In this document: in pieces, positions 53,376 to 62,934 of the stretch
Layout of the letters: every line of letters begins with the position of its first letter
Numbering within the stretch: the first letter of the stretch is position 1
From: JBLMYQ01 sp050260055
GTDB taxonomy: Bacteria > Bacillota > Clostridia > Acetivibrionales > UBA4821
Assembly: GCA_050260055.1 (NCBI GenBank)
Contig: JBLNBO010000046.1
Coordinates: 13,580 to 77,579, forward strand
Length of the DNA stretch: 64,000 bases
Reading direction: 5' to 3'
Translations under genes and position numbers: made by a program
The notes under the pieces: model-generated
Told to the model about the DNA's origin: nothing
Databases searched by the model: none
Seen by the model: the letters and a program-made list of their open reading frames with translations, nothing else

Positions 53376-53445
53376 AAAAAAATCCCTGCCCCTGATATGT
53401 TAGTAAAGGAGCAAGGCATGAGGGAAAAACCCTAAAGCAGGGGGG
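53376..53445 (-). terminator. Terminator of M14 peptidase gene
   Basis: Reverse strand: CCCTGC near 53440 pairs with GCAGGG near 53386, enclosing an AGGGTTTTTCCCT inner hairpin, and a run of seven T follows. It overlaps the last codons of the gene. Confidence 0.6.
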
Positions 53446-54703
53446 CTAACAGCATAATCTCTTCATTCTTATTATAAATTGAACTAAACTGTGATAAGGG
53501 AAGCGGGGGAACTCCCCTTCCAACTTCAATGGTATATCCAGGTCTTCTATATTCCTGAATAAACCAATCCTTGTACCCGGCATCAGATGCCTCTCCTGGG
53601 TTAAATGCAATCGAATAGCCGCTTGCGCGTGAAAACTGACGGGCTATCGGCAGCGCTTCTGGAGGTGCAAGGTTTCTATACTGCCAATATATAACCTCTC
53701 CTTGGGTGTGATAAGCAATGACCAGCCTGAAGTTATGATTTCTGGTGAAACCAACAACGGTAGAAGACTCAGGTTCTGATAATGGTGCAGGCCCCCCATA
53801 GTTATTAGGTGCTGGTCCTGTTATTCCTTGAGATATTTCAAACTGATGTTCCGCATTCCATCCTGCAGGATAGTTTAAATTCAAATCAACTCCTCTAATA
53901 TTAGCTTTCCAAACTCTAGGAAGCGGAAGTCCAGTCCTATTAATCTGTGCAGCTCTTCTATAAGCCGGATTTGTATAATTCGGCCAGTTTATCACCAAAT
54001 CCACACCATCCGGATTCACCATTGGAATTATATAGATACTGCTTGAGTTCCATATGTTTGGTATATTATAACCTCTTATAGTTGACCTGTTTGCATAAGC
54101 CCTTGAGAAGTTTTCTACAAACTTCATCAGAAGTAAAGAACCAATCCACTCATTTGCATGGTGTGAACCATTATAAAATACTTGACGCGGACCTCTCCCA
54201 AGCCTTATATAGTAAAGATTTTTTCCCATGACACTTTGGCCGGCAACTCCTGTTTCAATAAACGGATATCTTGCCTTTAATGCTCTGATGTTTCTCTCCA
54301 TTATCTCATAGGTATAATCAACATCTGTAAACACAACAGGAATTCCATATGGAACAATAATCCTCTGCCCTGCTGTTAAAGAGTTTGGATTGATTCCCGG
54401 ATTGGCTGTTAATATTGCATTTATAGTCGTGAAATATCTTTGCGCAATATCAAATATGGTATCTCCGGCTCGAATATTATAAACATCATAACCTCTTAAT
54501 ATTCTTTCAAAAGCGTTCCATGTTGCAGGTCCAACTACTCCATCAGGCGGAAGCCCATTGTCCCTTTGAAATTGTATCACTGCTTGCTGGGTTTGCGGCC
54601 CAAAGACTCCATCAATGCTTCCTGGGTTGTAGCCAATTTTAAAAAGTAAACTCTGTATAAGTTTTACATTAGGTCCTCTGGAACCTAATCTTAAAGTTTC
54701 CAT
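53432..54703 (-). CDS. Peptidoglycan-binding, LysM, M14 carboxypeptidase
   Basis: 423 aa. Residues 1-75 are a PG_binding_1 domain (RLGSRGPNVKLIQSLLFKIGY; FGPQTQQAVIQFQ), 76-118 a LysM (YNIRAGDTIFDIAQRY), and 125-423 an M14 zinc peptidase with HHANEWIGSLL (HxxE), MVNPDGVDLV, VIAYHTQGEV and catalytic Glu in YTIEVGRG. This build matches gamma-D-glutamyl-diaminopimelate peptidases that trim peptidoglycan or spore cortex. No signal peptide is apparent. Confidence 0.93.
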   Translation of the reverse strand: METLRLGSRGPNVKLIQSLLFKIGYNPGSIDGVFGPQTQQAVIQFQRDNGLPPDGVVGPATWNAFERILRGYDVYNIRAGDTIFDIAQRYFTTINAILTANPGINPNSLTAGQRIIVPYGIPVVFTDVDYTYEIMERNIRALKARYPFIETGVAGQSVMGKNLYYIRLGRGPRQVFYNGSHHANEWIGSLLLMKFVENFSRAYANRSTIRGYNIPNIWNSSSIYIIPMVNPDGVDLVINWPNYTNPAYRRAAQINRTGLPLPRVWKANIRGVDLNLNYPAGWNAEHQFEISQGITGPAPNNYGGPAPLSEPESSTVVGFTRNHNFRLVIAYHTQGEVIYWQYRNLAPPEALPIARQFSRASGYSIAFNPGEASDAGYKDWFIQEYRRPGYTIEVGRGVPPLPLSQFSSIYNKNEEIMLLAPLL

Positions 54704-54901
54704 AATTACCTGCTAAAATAAAGAATTATGATACATTTTATTAATTAGTTGCTCATTTTGTGTTAGTTTACGATATAGAAATCGAAATATAGAGACAGGT
54801 AATATGTAAATAAGCAGGGAAACTTCTGATTCTAAAGGCTGATTCTGATTTTTATTTTGCTGAATATATTTTGATATAACGAATAACCAATAAAGTGGAA
54901 T

Positions 54902-55768
54902 ATGATACAGACAGATTGGTTTTTACTTGCGATATTTGCAAGCATAATTGCATCAATAGTTGGAGTTTTACAAAAAGCAGCCATTAATAAAACTATTGAT
55001 CCAGTAGCTTTTGGAATATATTTTCAATCTCTTGTAGGTATTATTGGAATCCCTATGGCAATCATTAATGGGGATACGCTGTCTTTAAATATCGGTACCA
55101 TTCAATTGCTTATATTAATGGCTTTTCTATGTGCATGCGCAAATCTGTTATACTATTTTGCATTAAAAAGCACCGAGATATCACAAGCCTCCATACTTAC
55201 CTCTACATCTGCGCTGTGGCTTTTATTTGGGGGATTAATTTTCTTTGGTGAAAACCTGACTATATATAAAACCTCCGGTGTTCTTCTTGTCGTTTTTGGA
55301 GTATTTGTCATCTATTATAATAAGAGTTCTCTAAAAGGATTTGGTATTGCTCAGGTTTTCTTATTATTATCGGCCGTGTTATCTGGATTTACGGGAATAC
55401 TAGATAAGCACCTAATTGAAAGTCTCCCTGTAAGCACATACCAAGTTCTGTCTTATCTCCTTCAAGCAGTAATTACGGCTGTACTAGTACCTGATTCAAT
55501 AAAAACCATTGGTTCATTCTTTAAATCCAAAAAGACCAATCTTATAATTATATGCAGTGCAGTCTTATTAAACATCGGTACATATTGTTATTTCTCATCA
55601 CTTAAAATAGGCGGCGAGATTTCAAAAATCAACCCGATTTTGCAAGCATCAACAATATTAACAATTATACTTGGCTTAATATTTTTTAATGAAAAACAAA
55701 ACTTGCTTAAAAAAATTATTGGAGCATCAATAATTCTTATTGGCGTTATATTTATCAAAGCTATTTAA
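54902..55768 (+). CDS. EamA/DMT-family transporter
   Basis: 288 aa with ten helices arranged as two EamA halves (ALKSTEISQASILTSTSALW in the first; SSLKIGGEISKINPIL in the second). Probable metabolite exporter or sugar/amino-acid permease, substrate unknown. It ends next to the convergent decarboxylase gene with no gap. Confidence 0.9.
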   Translation: MIQTDWFLLAIFASIIASIVGVLQKAAINKTIDPVAFGIYFQSLVGIIGIPMAIINGDTLSLNIGTIQLLILMAFLCACANLLYYFALKSTEISQASILTSTSALWLLFGGLIFFGENLTIYKTSGVLLVVFGVFVIYYNKSSLKGFGIAQVFLLLSAVLSGFTGILDKHLIESLPVSTYQVLSYLLQAVITAVLVPDSIKTIGSFFKSKKTNLIIICSAVLLNIGTYCYFSSLKIGGEISKINPILQASTILTIILGLIFFNEKQNLLKKIIGASIILIGVIFIKAI

Positions 55769-57217
55769 CTATTGATGTCCTAAAACCATTAAATTTTCTA
55801 TGTAAGGATCAGCTGTACCCTGAATTTGATATTTTTCATTCTTTAACATTTCTATATAATCAATGATTTCTTGGGTTATCCTTTCACCCATACAGATTAT
55901 CGGGATTCCCGGGGGATAAGACATAACCATTTCACCAGAGATTTCTCCTACAGAATCCTTCAGCGGAATAGCTTTTTTAGGACTATAAAAAGCCTCTCTT
56001 GGCGCAACAATAGTTTGCGTACAAAATGGTATTACGATTGGCTTCTTAGGCTCTCCCGGTTTTGCATTTTGAGCTATATCTTTCATAGCATTTATTAAAG
56101 CTTCTAGATATTCTTTGCAATCTCCTAAACTTACAATTAAAAATATGTTATAGTAATCTGCAAATTCAACTTGAATTTTATAATCCCTTATTAGTATTTT
56201 TTCTATTTCATAACCTGTAAACCCTAACTCTCTAACATTAATGGTAAGCTTAGTTTCATCGAAATCATAACATCCTGGTGTCCCCACCAATTCCATTCCT
56301 GGAGCATATAAACCATCTATATTATTTATTTCTTCTCTAGCCCATCTTGTCATATCCAATACTTTTTGAAGCATCTCCGGCCCTTTTATGAATAACTGTT
56401 TTCTTGCCAAATCTAACGAGCACATTAATACATAGGATGCACTGGTTGTATATGTTAAGTTAAGGGTTTGCTTTAAAGAATTGGGTTTAATAATATTGCC
56501 TCGTACAAGTAGTCCAGCTGTTTGAGTCATGGAGCCTCCTGTCTTATGCATACTTACAACGCTAACGTCAGCTCCTACTTCCATTGCTGTTAAAGGAAAT
56601 TCATTATGGAAAGACATATGGCTTCCATGAGCCTCATCAACAAGTACTGCCATATTGTTACGATGTGCAAGTCTAACAATGGATTTTAATTCTGATACTA
56701 CACCATAGTATGTAGGGTTTATAACAAATACTGCCTTAGCATGAGGATTCTCTTTTATGGTTTTCTTAAGGCTTAATTCAGTTATTCCCATTGCTATACC
56801 AAGCTCTTCATTAATCTCAGGCTGAATATATACCGGTATAGCTCCGCTGAGAATTATTGCTCCTATTACCGATTTATGAGCATTTCTAGGTATAATTATC
56901 TGTTCCCCCTGCTTGCATGCACTCATAATCATTGTCTGCACACCTGCTGTCGCTCCATTAACTAGAAAGTATGCATCCTGTGCCCCGAAAGCTTCTGCAA
57001 AAAGTCTTTCAGCCTCGGCAATAACTCCAACCGGGTTACAAGCATTATCTAGGTCATCCATTGAATTCAAATCCATTTTAAGTACGTTTTCCCCAACAAA
57101 ACTCTTATATTCTTCCAATCCATTTCCATATTTATGTCCTGGTACATGAAATGGAATGATATCTCTATCAATATGTTTTTTTATAGCTTCAAAAAGCGGT
57201 ACTCTGTTTTGATCCAA
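55769..57217 (-). CDS. Orn/Lys/Arg decarboxylase (PLP, fold type I)
   Basis: 482 aa from TTG 57217, with GGAGGGG eight bases before. The PLP lysine is in VVSMHKTGGSMTQTA; the entrance phrase IPFHVPGHKYGNGL and LVDEAHGSHMSFH are family marks. This short form, without the N-terminal wing domain, is common in Gram-positives as arginine decarboxylase (SpeA type) or lysine decarboxylase. Probably makes agmatine or cadaverine; specificity not readable. It may feed polyamine synthesis together with speD. Confidence 0.92.
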   Translation of the reverse strand: MDQNRVPLFEAIKKHIDRDIIPFHVPGHKYGNGLEEYKSFVGENVLKMDLNSMDDLDNACNPVGVIAEAERLFAEAFGAQDAYFLVNGATAGVQTMIMSACKQGEQIIIPRNAHKSVIGAIILSGAIPVYIQPEINEELGIAMGITELSLKKTIKENPHAKAVFVINPTYYGVVSELKSIVRLAHRNNMAVLVDEAHGSHMSFHNEFPLTAMEVGADVSVVSMHKTGGSMTQTAGLLVRGNIIKPNSLKQTLNLTYTTSASYVLMCSLDLARKQLFIKGPEMLQKVLDMTRWAREEINNIDGLYAPGMELVGTPGCYDFDETKLTINVRELGFTGYEIEKILIRDYKIQVEFADYYNIFLIVSLGDCKEYLEALINAMKDIAQNAKPGEPKKPIVIPFCTQTIVAPREAFYSPKKAIPLKDSVGEISGEMVMSYPPGIPIICMGERITQEIIDYIEMLKNEKYQIQGTADPYIENLMVLGHQ

Positions 57218-57317
57218 ATCAATTCCCCTCCAGCTGTGATGATTTTACGGAATATTAATCTTAAAACATATTTAATATATTCATCACATTGCTTTTAGGA
57301 ACCAACTCTAGAAATAT

Positions 57318-58295
57318 TTAATTTCCTGTGCCAACCTCTATCAAGCCCGGGAAAGGAGAATACCAATCAACTCCTAGATTTTTTATTTTTGTTGAGCCAT
57401 CAGTTTCTTCAATTGTGATCCAAGTCTTCACTTTATATCCTTTATATCCTTCCATAACTACCTTTTTTACTCCTTTAGGCAAATCTGAATTCCTTTTATA
57501 AATATAATAAGTTTTTATCTCTTTTAGAATTTCATGATGCCATGTAACTTTTGGAGGATTTTCTTGACCATAAATTGCCATGTAGAGTTTATTCCCCTCT
57601 GCTTTAGCCCATAGTAAAATCGGATAACTCTTATTATTCATAAATCTAATATCTCTTGAACCATAATAAACTGTTGCATCTTGCCCCGGCGGTACATACG
57701 GCACTATCATGCTGTGTGGATAACGCAGAATTACATGCAAATCACTCATTATTACTACGTTATATATCGTAGATGCAATCTTGCATACTCCTCCTCCAAC
57801 AGTAGTAATTAATTGTCCTCCACTGTAAGTCGGGCCCTTCTTATATCCCTTCCAACTCGTGTATGGTCCAGCTTTATTATTCTGTGAAAACACTTCCCCC
57901 GGATTAATAATTGTTCCTGCTATTTTATCCGCAGCAATGCTGACATTTTCTTCTTCTCCCGGCAGAGGGTCAGGTAAAACTGTTCTAAATGCTGCCATCC
58001 TTACATTCAGTTTGTATTTTTCCTTTTTTGCAATAAAGTTCGGAGTATCTTCCCAGGGCAGTTTTTCATTTAAAACAGGTCCAGATTTTTCTTCAGAAGC
58101 TGTCTTGTCTTTTTTTTCAGTAATTACTGTATTGCTTTCCTTAGGATTGACTTTCGTAATTTTAGATTCCATCTTAATATTATTAGCTTTATATTTATTT
58201 CCTGCATTACCTTTATTAAGCGAACTAAAGAATAATCCCAGCACCGCTACTGTAAGTAAAACAGATATAATCTTAAGTAGGTTGTTTATTCTCAT
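57318..58295 (-). CDS. VanW-family protein
   Basis: 325 aa. N-terminal signal anchor (residues 4-25), a Lys/Glu/Ser-rich linker (30-85) and a VanW domain: NIAADKIAGTIINPGEVFSQNNKAGPYT, GGQLITTVGGGVCKIASTIYN, PHSMIVPYVPPGQDATVYYG. It lies outside the cytoplasm. VanW is named after vancomycin clusters, but these single genes are common in clostridia and do not imply resistance. Function unknown. Confidence 0.92.
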   Translation of the reverse strand: MRINNLLKIISVLLTVAVLGLFFSSLNKGNAGNKYKANNIKMESKITKVNPKESNTVITEKKDKTASEEKSGPVLNEKLPWEDTPNFIAKKEKYKLNVRMAAFRTVLPDPLPGEEENVSIAADKIAGTIINPGEVFSQNNKAGPYTSWKGYKKGPTYSGGQLITTVGGGVCKIASTIYNVVIMSDLHVILRYPHSMIVPYVPPGQDATVYYGSRDIRFMNNKSYPILLWAKAEGNKLYMAIYGQENPPKVTWHHEILKEIKTYYIYKRNSDLPKGVKKVVMEGYKGYKVKTWITIEETDGSTKIKNLGVDWYSPFPGLIEVGTGN

Positions 58296-58491
58296 TAAAA
58301 TTGCCCCTTTTATAAATATACACTTATTAATATTGTTTTTAGCGGTAATTTTATTACGTAAATTATTAGTATTTTAAAAAATTAATAAATTAATTTTTTT
58401 TTGTATTACGATTTAGTATTAAAAACAGTATGCAAACATATTATTTCATTAGCTTATGTAATTTTTGGGAATGAACTGGAGAGGATACATC

Positions 58492-58914
58492 ATGGTATTT
58501 CTATTAGCCTTATTCGGTATGATATGCTGGGGACTGGCCCCCATTTTTGCAAAGCTTGGTCTTGCAAATGTAAATCCGATGGCTGGTCTTGCTTTGCGTA
58601 CTTATATTTCAGTCAGCCTTTTGACAACATGGGTTTTATGTAATGGGACATGGCTTGAATTCAGAAATATCTCCAAGCAGGCTACATGGATGATTGCAAT
58701 TGAAGCACTACTTGCTACGCTTATTGGCGATTTGGCCTATTATGCGGCATTAAAATATGGCCAGGTTACTTTTGTCACTATTGTTATGTCTTGCTCCCCT
58801 CTTGTAAGTATGATGGCTGCCGTTCTGTTTTTGAATGAACAGTTAACTATAATACGATTTCTGGGCTCTGTTTTAATTATTCTAGGCTTAGGCCTTATAA
58901 CTTTTGAAACATGA
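58492..58914 (+). CDS. Single-domain EamA transporter
   Basis: Start ATG 58492 with GAGAGGA six bases before gives 140 aa. One EamA domain of about four to five helices (GMICWGLAPIFAKLGLANVNPMAGLALRTY; LKYGQVTFVTIVMSCSPLVSMMAAVLFLNEQ). Half-size members act as dimers, so the gene need not be truncated. Confidence 0.85.
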   Translation: MVFLLALFGMICWGLAPIFAKLGLANVNPMAGLALRTYISVSLLTTWVLCNGTWLEFRNISKQATWMIAIEALLATLIGDLAYYAALKYGQVTFVTIVMSCSPLVSMMAAVLFLNEQLTIIRFLGSVLIILGLGLITFET

Positions 58915-58977
58915 AATAGCCTAGTCTTCCATCATTTACTTAGAGATATTTCCACTTGCCTATGTTAGAATACAAGA

Positions 58978-59007
58978 TACTGTGCAAGTCAAGAGACTTG
59001 CACAGTA
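58978..59007 (+). promoter_or_regulatory. Leader hairpin of L,D-transpeptidase gene
   Basis: A perfect 13-bp stem TACTGTGCAAGTC/GACTTGCACAGTA with loop AAGA and no T tract, 27 bp before the start codon. Candidate operator or mRNA control/processing hairpin rather than a terminator. Confidence 0.5.
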
Positions 59008-59034
59008 AATAGCATAGGTAAGGAGGGAATTATT

Positions 59035-59919
59035 ATGAAGCTTAAAAAACCAATTATAGGCCTTATATTTTTATTAATGGTGCTCTTTTCTTTTGCCATA
59101 TTATCTTCCTCATTTATGACATCGGCAGAAGGAACCATAGATGGCTATCATAAATATATTGTTGGATGGGGTGATTCACTTTATTCCATTGGACAAAAAT
59201 TTGGAATCCAGATTAATGATATTAAAACAGCCAATGGTCTAAAAACAGATATGATAATACCAGGCCAAGTTCTTAGAATTCCTGATAATAAATCCAATAT
59301 TTATGTGGTTAGGGCGCAAGACACTTTATTTAAGATTTCGCAAAAATATGGGCTTAAAGTTAACTATTTAAAATGGGCAAACTCATTGAAAACAGATGCA
59401 ATTTATCCAGGCCAGGTTCTAACCATCCCGGGCCGTGATTTAACCATTGTAATTGATAAGTCTGACCATTTATTATCTCTAGTTTCAAATGGTAGAGTCT
59501 TAAGATCTTACCATGTAGAATTTGGCGATGGCGGTCTTGGGGATAAACAGATTTCTGGAGACCATAAAACTCCAGAAGGGACATTCTACGTTGCTGAAAA
59601 ATCAGTCCTCAATCCACCTGATTATTATCTAGGTTCGAGATGGCTGAGGGTAAGCTATCCAAATATTGAAGATGCTAATAGAGGATTACAACAGGATCTA
59701 ATTAATCAACAAACATATGATAGTATTGTTAAAGCTAATAATAATCTACAAATACCGCCAAGAGATACAGCTTTAGGTGGCGGCGTAGGTATCCATGGTG
59801 GAGGAATCCCGGAATTTGGCAGTGATTGGACTTGGGGATGTATTGGTTTAACAAATAAGGCTATTGAAGACTTTTATAATTATATTAATGTAGGAACTAA
59901 AATTATCATAAGAAAATAA
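59035..59919 (+). CDS. LysM-containing L,D-transpeptidase
   Basis: 294 aa. Signal sequence or anchor (residues 5-30), two LysM domains (YIVGWGDSLYSIGQKFGI..., YVVRAQDTLFKISQKYGL...) and a YkuD domain from residue 138. Catalytic region: GIHGGG, then TWGCIGLTN with the nucleophile Cys; the common SHGC is WGC here. It forms 3-3 cross-links or attaches proteins in peptidoglycan, perhaps in spore cortex. Confidence 0.94.
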   Translation: MKLKKPIIGLIFLLMVLFSFAILSSSFMTSAEGTIDGYHKYIVGWGDSLYSIGQKFGIQINDIKTANGLKTDMIIPGQVLRIPDNKSNIYVVRAQDTLFKISQKYGLKVNYLKWANSLKTDAIYPGQVLTIPGRDLTIVIDKSDHLLSLVSNGRVLRSYHVEFGDGGLGDKQISGDHKTPEGTFYVAEKSVLNPPDYYLGSRWLRVSYPNIEDANRGLQQDLINQQTYDSIVKANNNLQIPPRDTALGGGVGIHGGGIPEFGSDWTWGCIGLTNKAIEDFYNYINVGTKIIIRK

Positions 59920-59929
59920 AAAGATAAAA

Positions 59930-59961
59930 AATAAAAGAGCTCTTTAAAGAGCTCTTTTATT
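59930..59961. terminator. Bidirectional terminator
   Basis: A perfect 32-bp palindrome (AAAGAGCTCTTT core, A/T tracts at the ends) between the convergent transpeptidase and SspH genes. Confidence 0.85.
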
Positions 59962-60154
59962 AATCAATCCATTTAAGCGGATTACTCTCCTCCAATAGTT
60001 TAACCGGGACATTAAAATTCCCCCCGTTTTCCATATAAGTAACTTCTGCAGTGTTGTCTGAATTGACATTCTGTATCCAAACCTGTGCACCTTGATACAA
60101 TACTTTTATTACATCAGGTGACTGCATAATTTCTTTTGCCCTTGAAGCATCCAA
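59960..60154 (-). CDS. sspH: Small acid-soluble spore protein, H family
   Basis: 64 aa from TTG 60154, chosen because AAGGAGG lies at good spacing and the resulting MDASRAKEIMQSPDVIKV matches the family start. Contains the H-type pattern GAQVWIQNVNSDNTAEV. It indicates a spore-forming host; these proteins are made in the forespore. A -10-like sequence was not clear. Confidence 0.88.
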   Translation of the reverse strand: MDASRAKEIMQSPDVIKVLYQGAQVWIQNVNSDNTAEVTYMENGGNFNVPVKLLEESNPLKWID

Positions 60155-60369
60155 AGATACCACCTCCTTATGCTATTATTTCCTTCTTATCAATTAATTA
60201 TTTGTATTATTTAACAAAGGACTCATCTTTTAAATTTTAAGAATGTTACGAAAATAGCAGTCTAAGAGGGACATAAAATGACATAAAATAAATTAGCAGA
60301 TTAATTTATTTTATCAAAAGGATTATTGTGGTATTATATGAACCAAAAGATTGCTTAAAGGAGAATTCA

Positions 60370-62529
60370 ATGGATTTAATAACTAAACAGTTGATGGAAG
60401 AATTCAAGCTCAAAGAATTTCAGGTCACAAATACTATTTCATTAATTGATCAGGGTAATACAATACCCTTTATCGCAAGATACAGAAAAGAACAAACAGG
60501 CGAACTTAGCGATATTATTCTTCGCGACTTATTTGACAGATTAACATACTTAAGAAATCTACAGTCGAGAAAAGAAGAAGTAATTCGGATTATTCAAGAG
60601 CAGGACAAGCTTACAGAAGAACTTGAAAAACAGATTCTTAATGCTAAGACCATGACTGAAGTTGAAGACCTATATAGGCCTTATAAACAAAAAAGGCGTA
60701 CAAGAGCCACAGTTGCTAAAGAGAAAGGACTTGAACCACTTGCAGAAATCCTATTTGCTCAGGAAATTTTTCAAGGTTCTATTGATGACATAACCCTCCC
60801 ATTTGTTAATGAAGAAAAAGGCGTAAATAGTATTGAAGAGGCTCTTCAGGGTGCAATGGATATCATTGCTGAAATGGTTTCAGATAATGCAGAATTCAGA
60901 AAAAAAATCAGGTTTATTACTTTTCAAAATGGAGTATTAATTTCGACCGCTTCAGACGATAAGACTCAATCAGTTTATGAAATGTACTATGATTATAAAG
61001 AACCTGTAAATAAGATTCCGGAACACCGTATACTAGCAATTAACAGGGGGGAAAAGGAAGAAGTCCTAAAGGTAAGAGTCAGCGTTCAGGAAGAACAAAT
61101 TCTTGATTTATTAAATAGAAACTTATTAAAAGAAAGAAGAAGCATAACTACCTCTTATGTTGAAACCGCAATTGCGGATGCATATAAGCGTTTGATTGAG
61201 CCATCAATTGAAAGGGAAATTCGCAATGAATTGACTGAAAAAGCTGAGGAAAAAGCAATTAAAGTATTTTCAACAAATCTAAAGAACCTTTTGATGCAGC
61301 CTCCAGCAAAGGATATGGTAGTAATGGGCTTTGACCCTGCATATAGAACCGGCTGTAAAATTGCAGTAGTTGATGGAACCGGAAAACTTTTAGATATTAC
61401 AACTGTGTATCCTACCGCTCCCCAAAACGATGTCGAGAAAGCAAAAAAGGAATTAATAGGACTTATAAACAAGCATAATATTAATCTGATTACCATAGGA
61501 AACGGAACAGCTTCCAGGGAATCAGAAATGTTCGTAGCAGATATGTTAAAAGAAATAGACAAGCCCGTTTCTTACGTAATAGTTAATGAAGCAGGAGCAT
61601 CAGTGTATTCTGCTTCAAAATTAGCTTCCGAAGAATACCCTGATATAAATGTTTCTTTAAGGGGCGCAATCTCTATAGCCCGTAGAATTCAAGATCCGCT
61701 CGCCGAACTGGTTAAGATAGAGCCCAAACATGTTGGGGTTGGTCAATATCAGCATGATGTAAATCAGCCTCGGCTTGATGACGCATTAAAAGGTGTTGTC
61801 GAGGATGCTGTCAACAGCGTAGGAGTCGACCTCAATACGGCTTCTCCCTCTTTACTTCAATATATAGCTGGAATCACAAAACCTGTTGCAAACAATATTG
61901 TTAAATATAGAGAAGAAAACGGTAAGTTTAAAGACAGAAAACAGCTGATTAAGGTCCCAAGGCTTGGTCCATCAGCATTTATACAGTGCGCGGGCTTCTT
62001 AAGAATAACTGATGGTGCAAACGCACTTGACAACACAGCAGTTCATCCAGAATCTTATAAGCCTGCTGAAAAGATTCTCGTAAGTCTCGGTTATTCCCTT
62101 GAAGATGTAAGAAAAAAGAATTTAATTGATTTTCAAGCCCAAGTTAATGATAAAAGAATATCTGAGTTTGCTAGTGAGTTCGACATTGGAATTCCTACAA
62201 TCAAAGATATTTTAAGCGAACTTCAAAAACCGGGTCGCGACCCAAGGGAAGAAATGCCTAAACCCATTCTAAGAACCGATGTTCTAAAGATAGAAGACTT
62301 AAAACCTGATATGGTTTTGACAGGAACTATAAGAAATGTAATTGATTTTGGGGCATTCGTGGATATAGGAATCAAGAATGATGGATTGGTTCACATCTCT
62401 GAAATGAGTGATAAATTCATAAAGAACCCTATGGAAGTAGTCTCGGTAGGAGATATTGTGAAGGTTAGGGTATTAAAGGTTGATTTAGAAAGAGGAAAGG
62501 TATCGCTGTCAATGAAACAAATTCTTTAA
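60370..62529 (+). CDS. tex: Tex-family RNA-binding protein
   Basis: Start ATG 60370 after AAAGGAG; 719 aa, normal for Tex. Order: N-terminal helix-rich domain (IPFIARYRKEQTGELSD), YqgF-like domain (VMGFDPAYRTGCKIAVVDGTG), helix-hairpin-helix (NTASPSLLQYIAGI...), and a C-terminal S1 domain (VLTGTIRNVIDFGAFVDIG). It is a transcription accessory factor. The 60286-60314 inverted repeat AAAATAAATTA/TAATTTATTTT lies upstream. Confidence 0.96.
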   Translation: MDLITKQLMEEFKLKEFQVTNTISLIDQGNTIPFIARYRKEQTGELSDIILRDLFDRLTYLRNLQSRKEEVIRIIQEQDKLTEELEKQILNAKTMTEVEDLYRPYKQKRRTRATVAKEKGLEPLAEILFAQEIFQGSIDDITLPFVNEEKGVNSIEEALQGAMDIIAEMVSDNAEFRKKIRFITFQNGVLISTASDDKTQSVYEMYYDYKEPVNKIPEHRILAINRGEKEEVLKVRVSVQEEQILDLLNRNLLKERRSITTSYVETAIADAYKRLIEPSIEREIRNELTEKAEEKAIKVFSTNLKNLLMQPPAKDMVVMGFDPAYRTGCKIAVVDGTGKLLDITTVYPTAPQNDVEKAKKELIGLINKHNINLITIGNGTASRESEMFVADMLKEIDKPVSYVIVNEAGASVYSASKLASEEYPDINVSLRGAISIARRIQDPLAELVKIEPKHVGVGQYQHDVNQPRLDDALKGVVEDAVNSVGVDLNTASPSLLQYIAGITKPVANNIVKYREENGKFKDRKQLIKVPRLGPSAFIQCAGFLRITDGANALDNTAVHPESYKPAEKILVSLGYSLEDVRKKNLIDFQAQVNDKRISEFASEFDIGIPTIKDILSELQKPGRDPREEMPKPILRTDVLKIEDLKPDMVLTGTIRNVIDFGAFVDIGIKNDGLVHISEMSDKFIKNPMEVVSVGDIVKVRVLKVDLERGKVSLSMKQIL

Positions 62530-62548
62530 GTATTCTAATATTTGAATA

Positions 62549-62578
62549 AAGAGGGGCTGCATATCCACCGCCCCTCTT
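62549..62578. terminator. Terminator of tex
   Basis: AAGAGGGGC/GCCCCTCTT stem with a 12-base loop, 20 bp after the tex stop; it also serves the convergent DUF1540 gene. Confidence 0.75.
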
Positions 62579-62593
62579 ACAAATCTTTTAAAA

Positions 62594-62761
62594 CTAGTTC
62601 TTCTCAATAAAAGTTGTGCATGATGTTTCTTCGCTGACTTTTGCTTTTTGGTTCGCTATTGGATTAACCTCAAGAGCATCTGCAAAACATGCAAGCTCTT
62701 TATTGAATTCGCAGTTTGTAACACCGCATTTAACTTTCATACATGGTGAATTCTTATTCAT
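62594..62761 (-). CDS. DUF1540 Cys-rich protein
   Basis: 55 aa, too short for routine gene calling. AGGAGG lies six bases before the ATG at 62761. Residues include PCMKVKCGVTNCEFN, LACFADALEVN and SEETSCTTF, the DUF1540 arrangement of Cys residues, probably a small metal-binding domain. These proteins are common in spore-forming Firmicutes. Flanked by terminators on both sides, it is monocistronic. Confidence 0.88.
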   Translation of the reverse strand: MNKNSPCMKVKCGVTNCEFNKELACFADALEVNPIANQKAKVSEETSCTTFIEKN

Positions 62762-62872
62762 CCTACTCCTCCTAAATAATTAATATATTTATATTATCTC
62801 CAATCGATATTTAATTAATCTTAAAAATTGCAGTCAATAATATTATTTTAGTATAAATTATTTGTTTAATAT

Positions 62873-62907
62873 GATAAAAGCCAGACAATATATGTCCGGC
62901 TTTTATC
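62873..62907. terminator. Bidirectional terminator
   Basis: GATAAAAGCCaGACA/TGTCcGGCTTTTATC stem (one mismatch) between DUF1540 and the surface protein gene. Confidence 0.8.
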
Positions 62908-62934
62908 TTTTATAACATTATATAATATTACAAA

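Noticed and set aside
57318..58295. Vancomycin resistance cluster based on VanW, ddl and murF
   Set aside because: No VanS/VanR, VanH, VanX or D-lactate/D-serine ligase signature is present; VanW proteins are common in clostridia and the ligase looks like ordinary Ddl.
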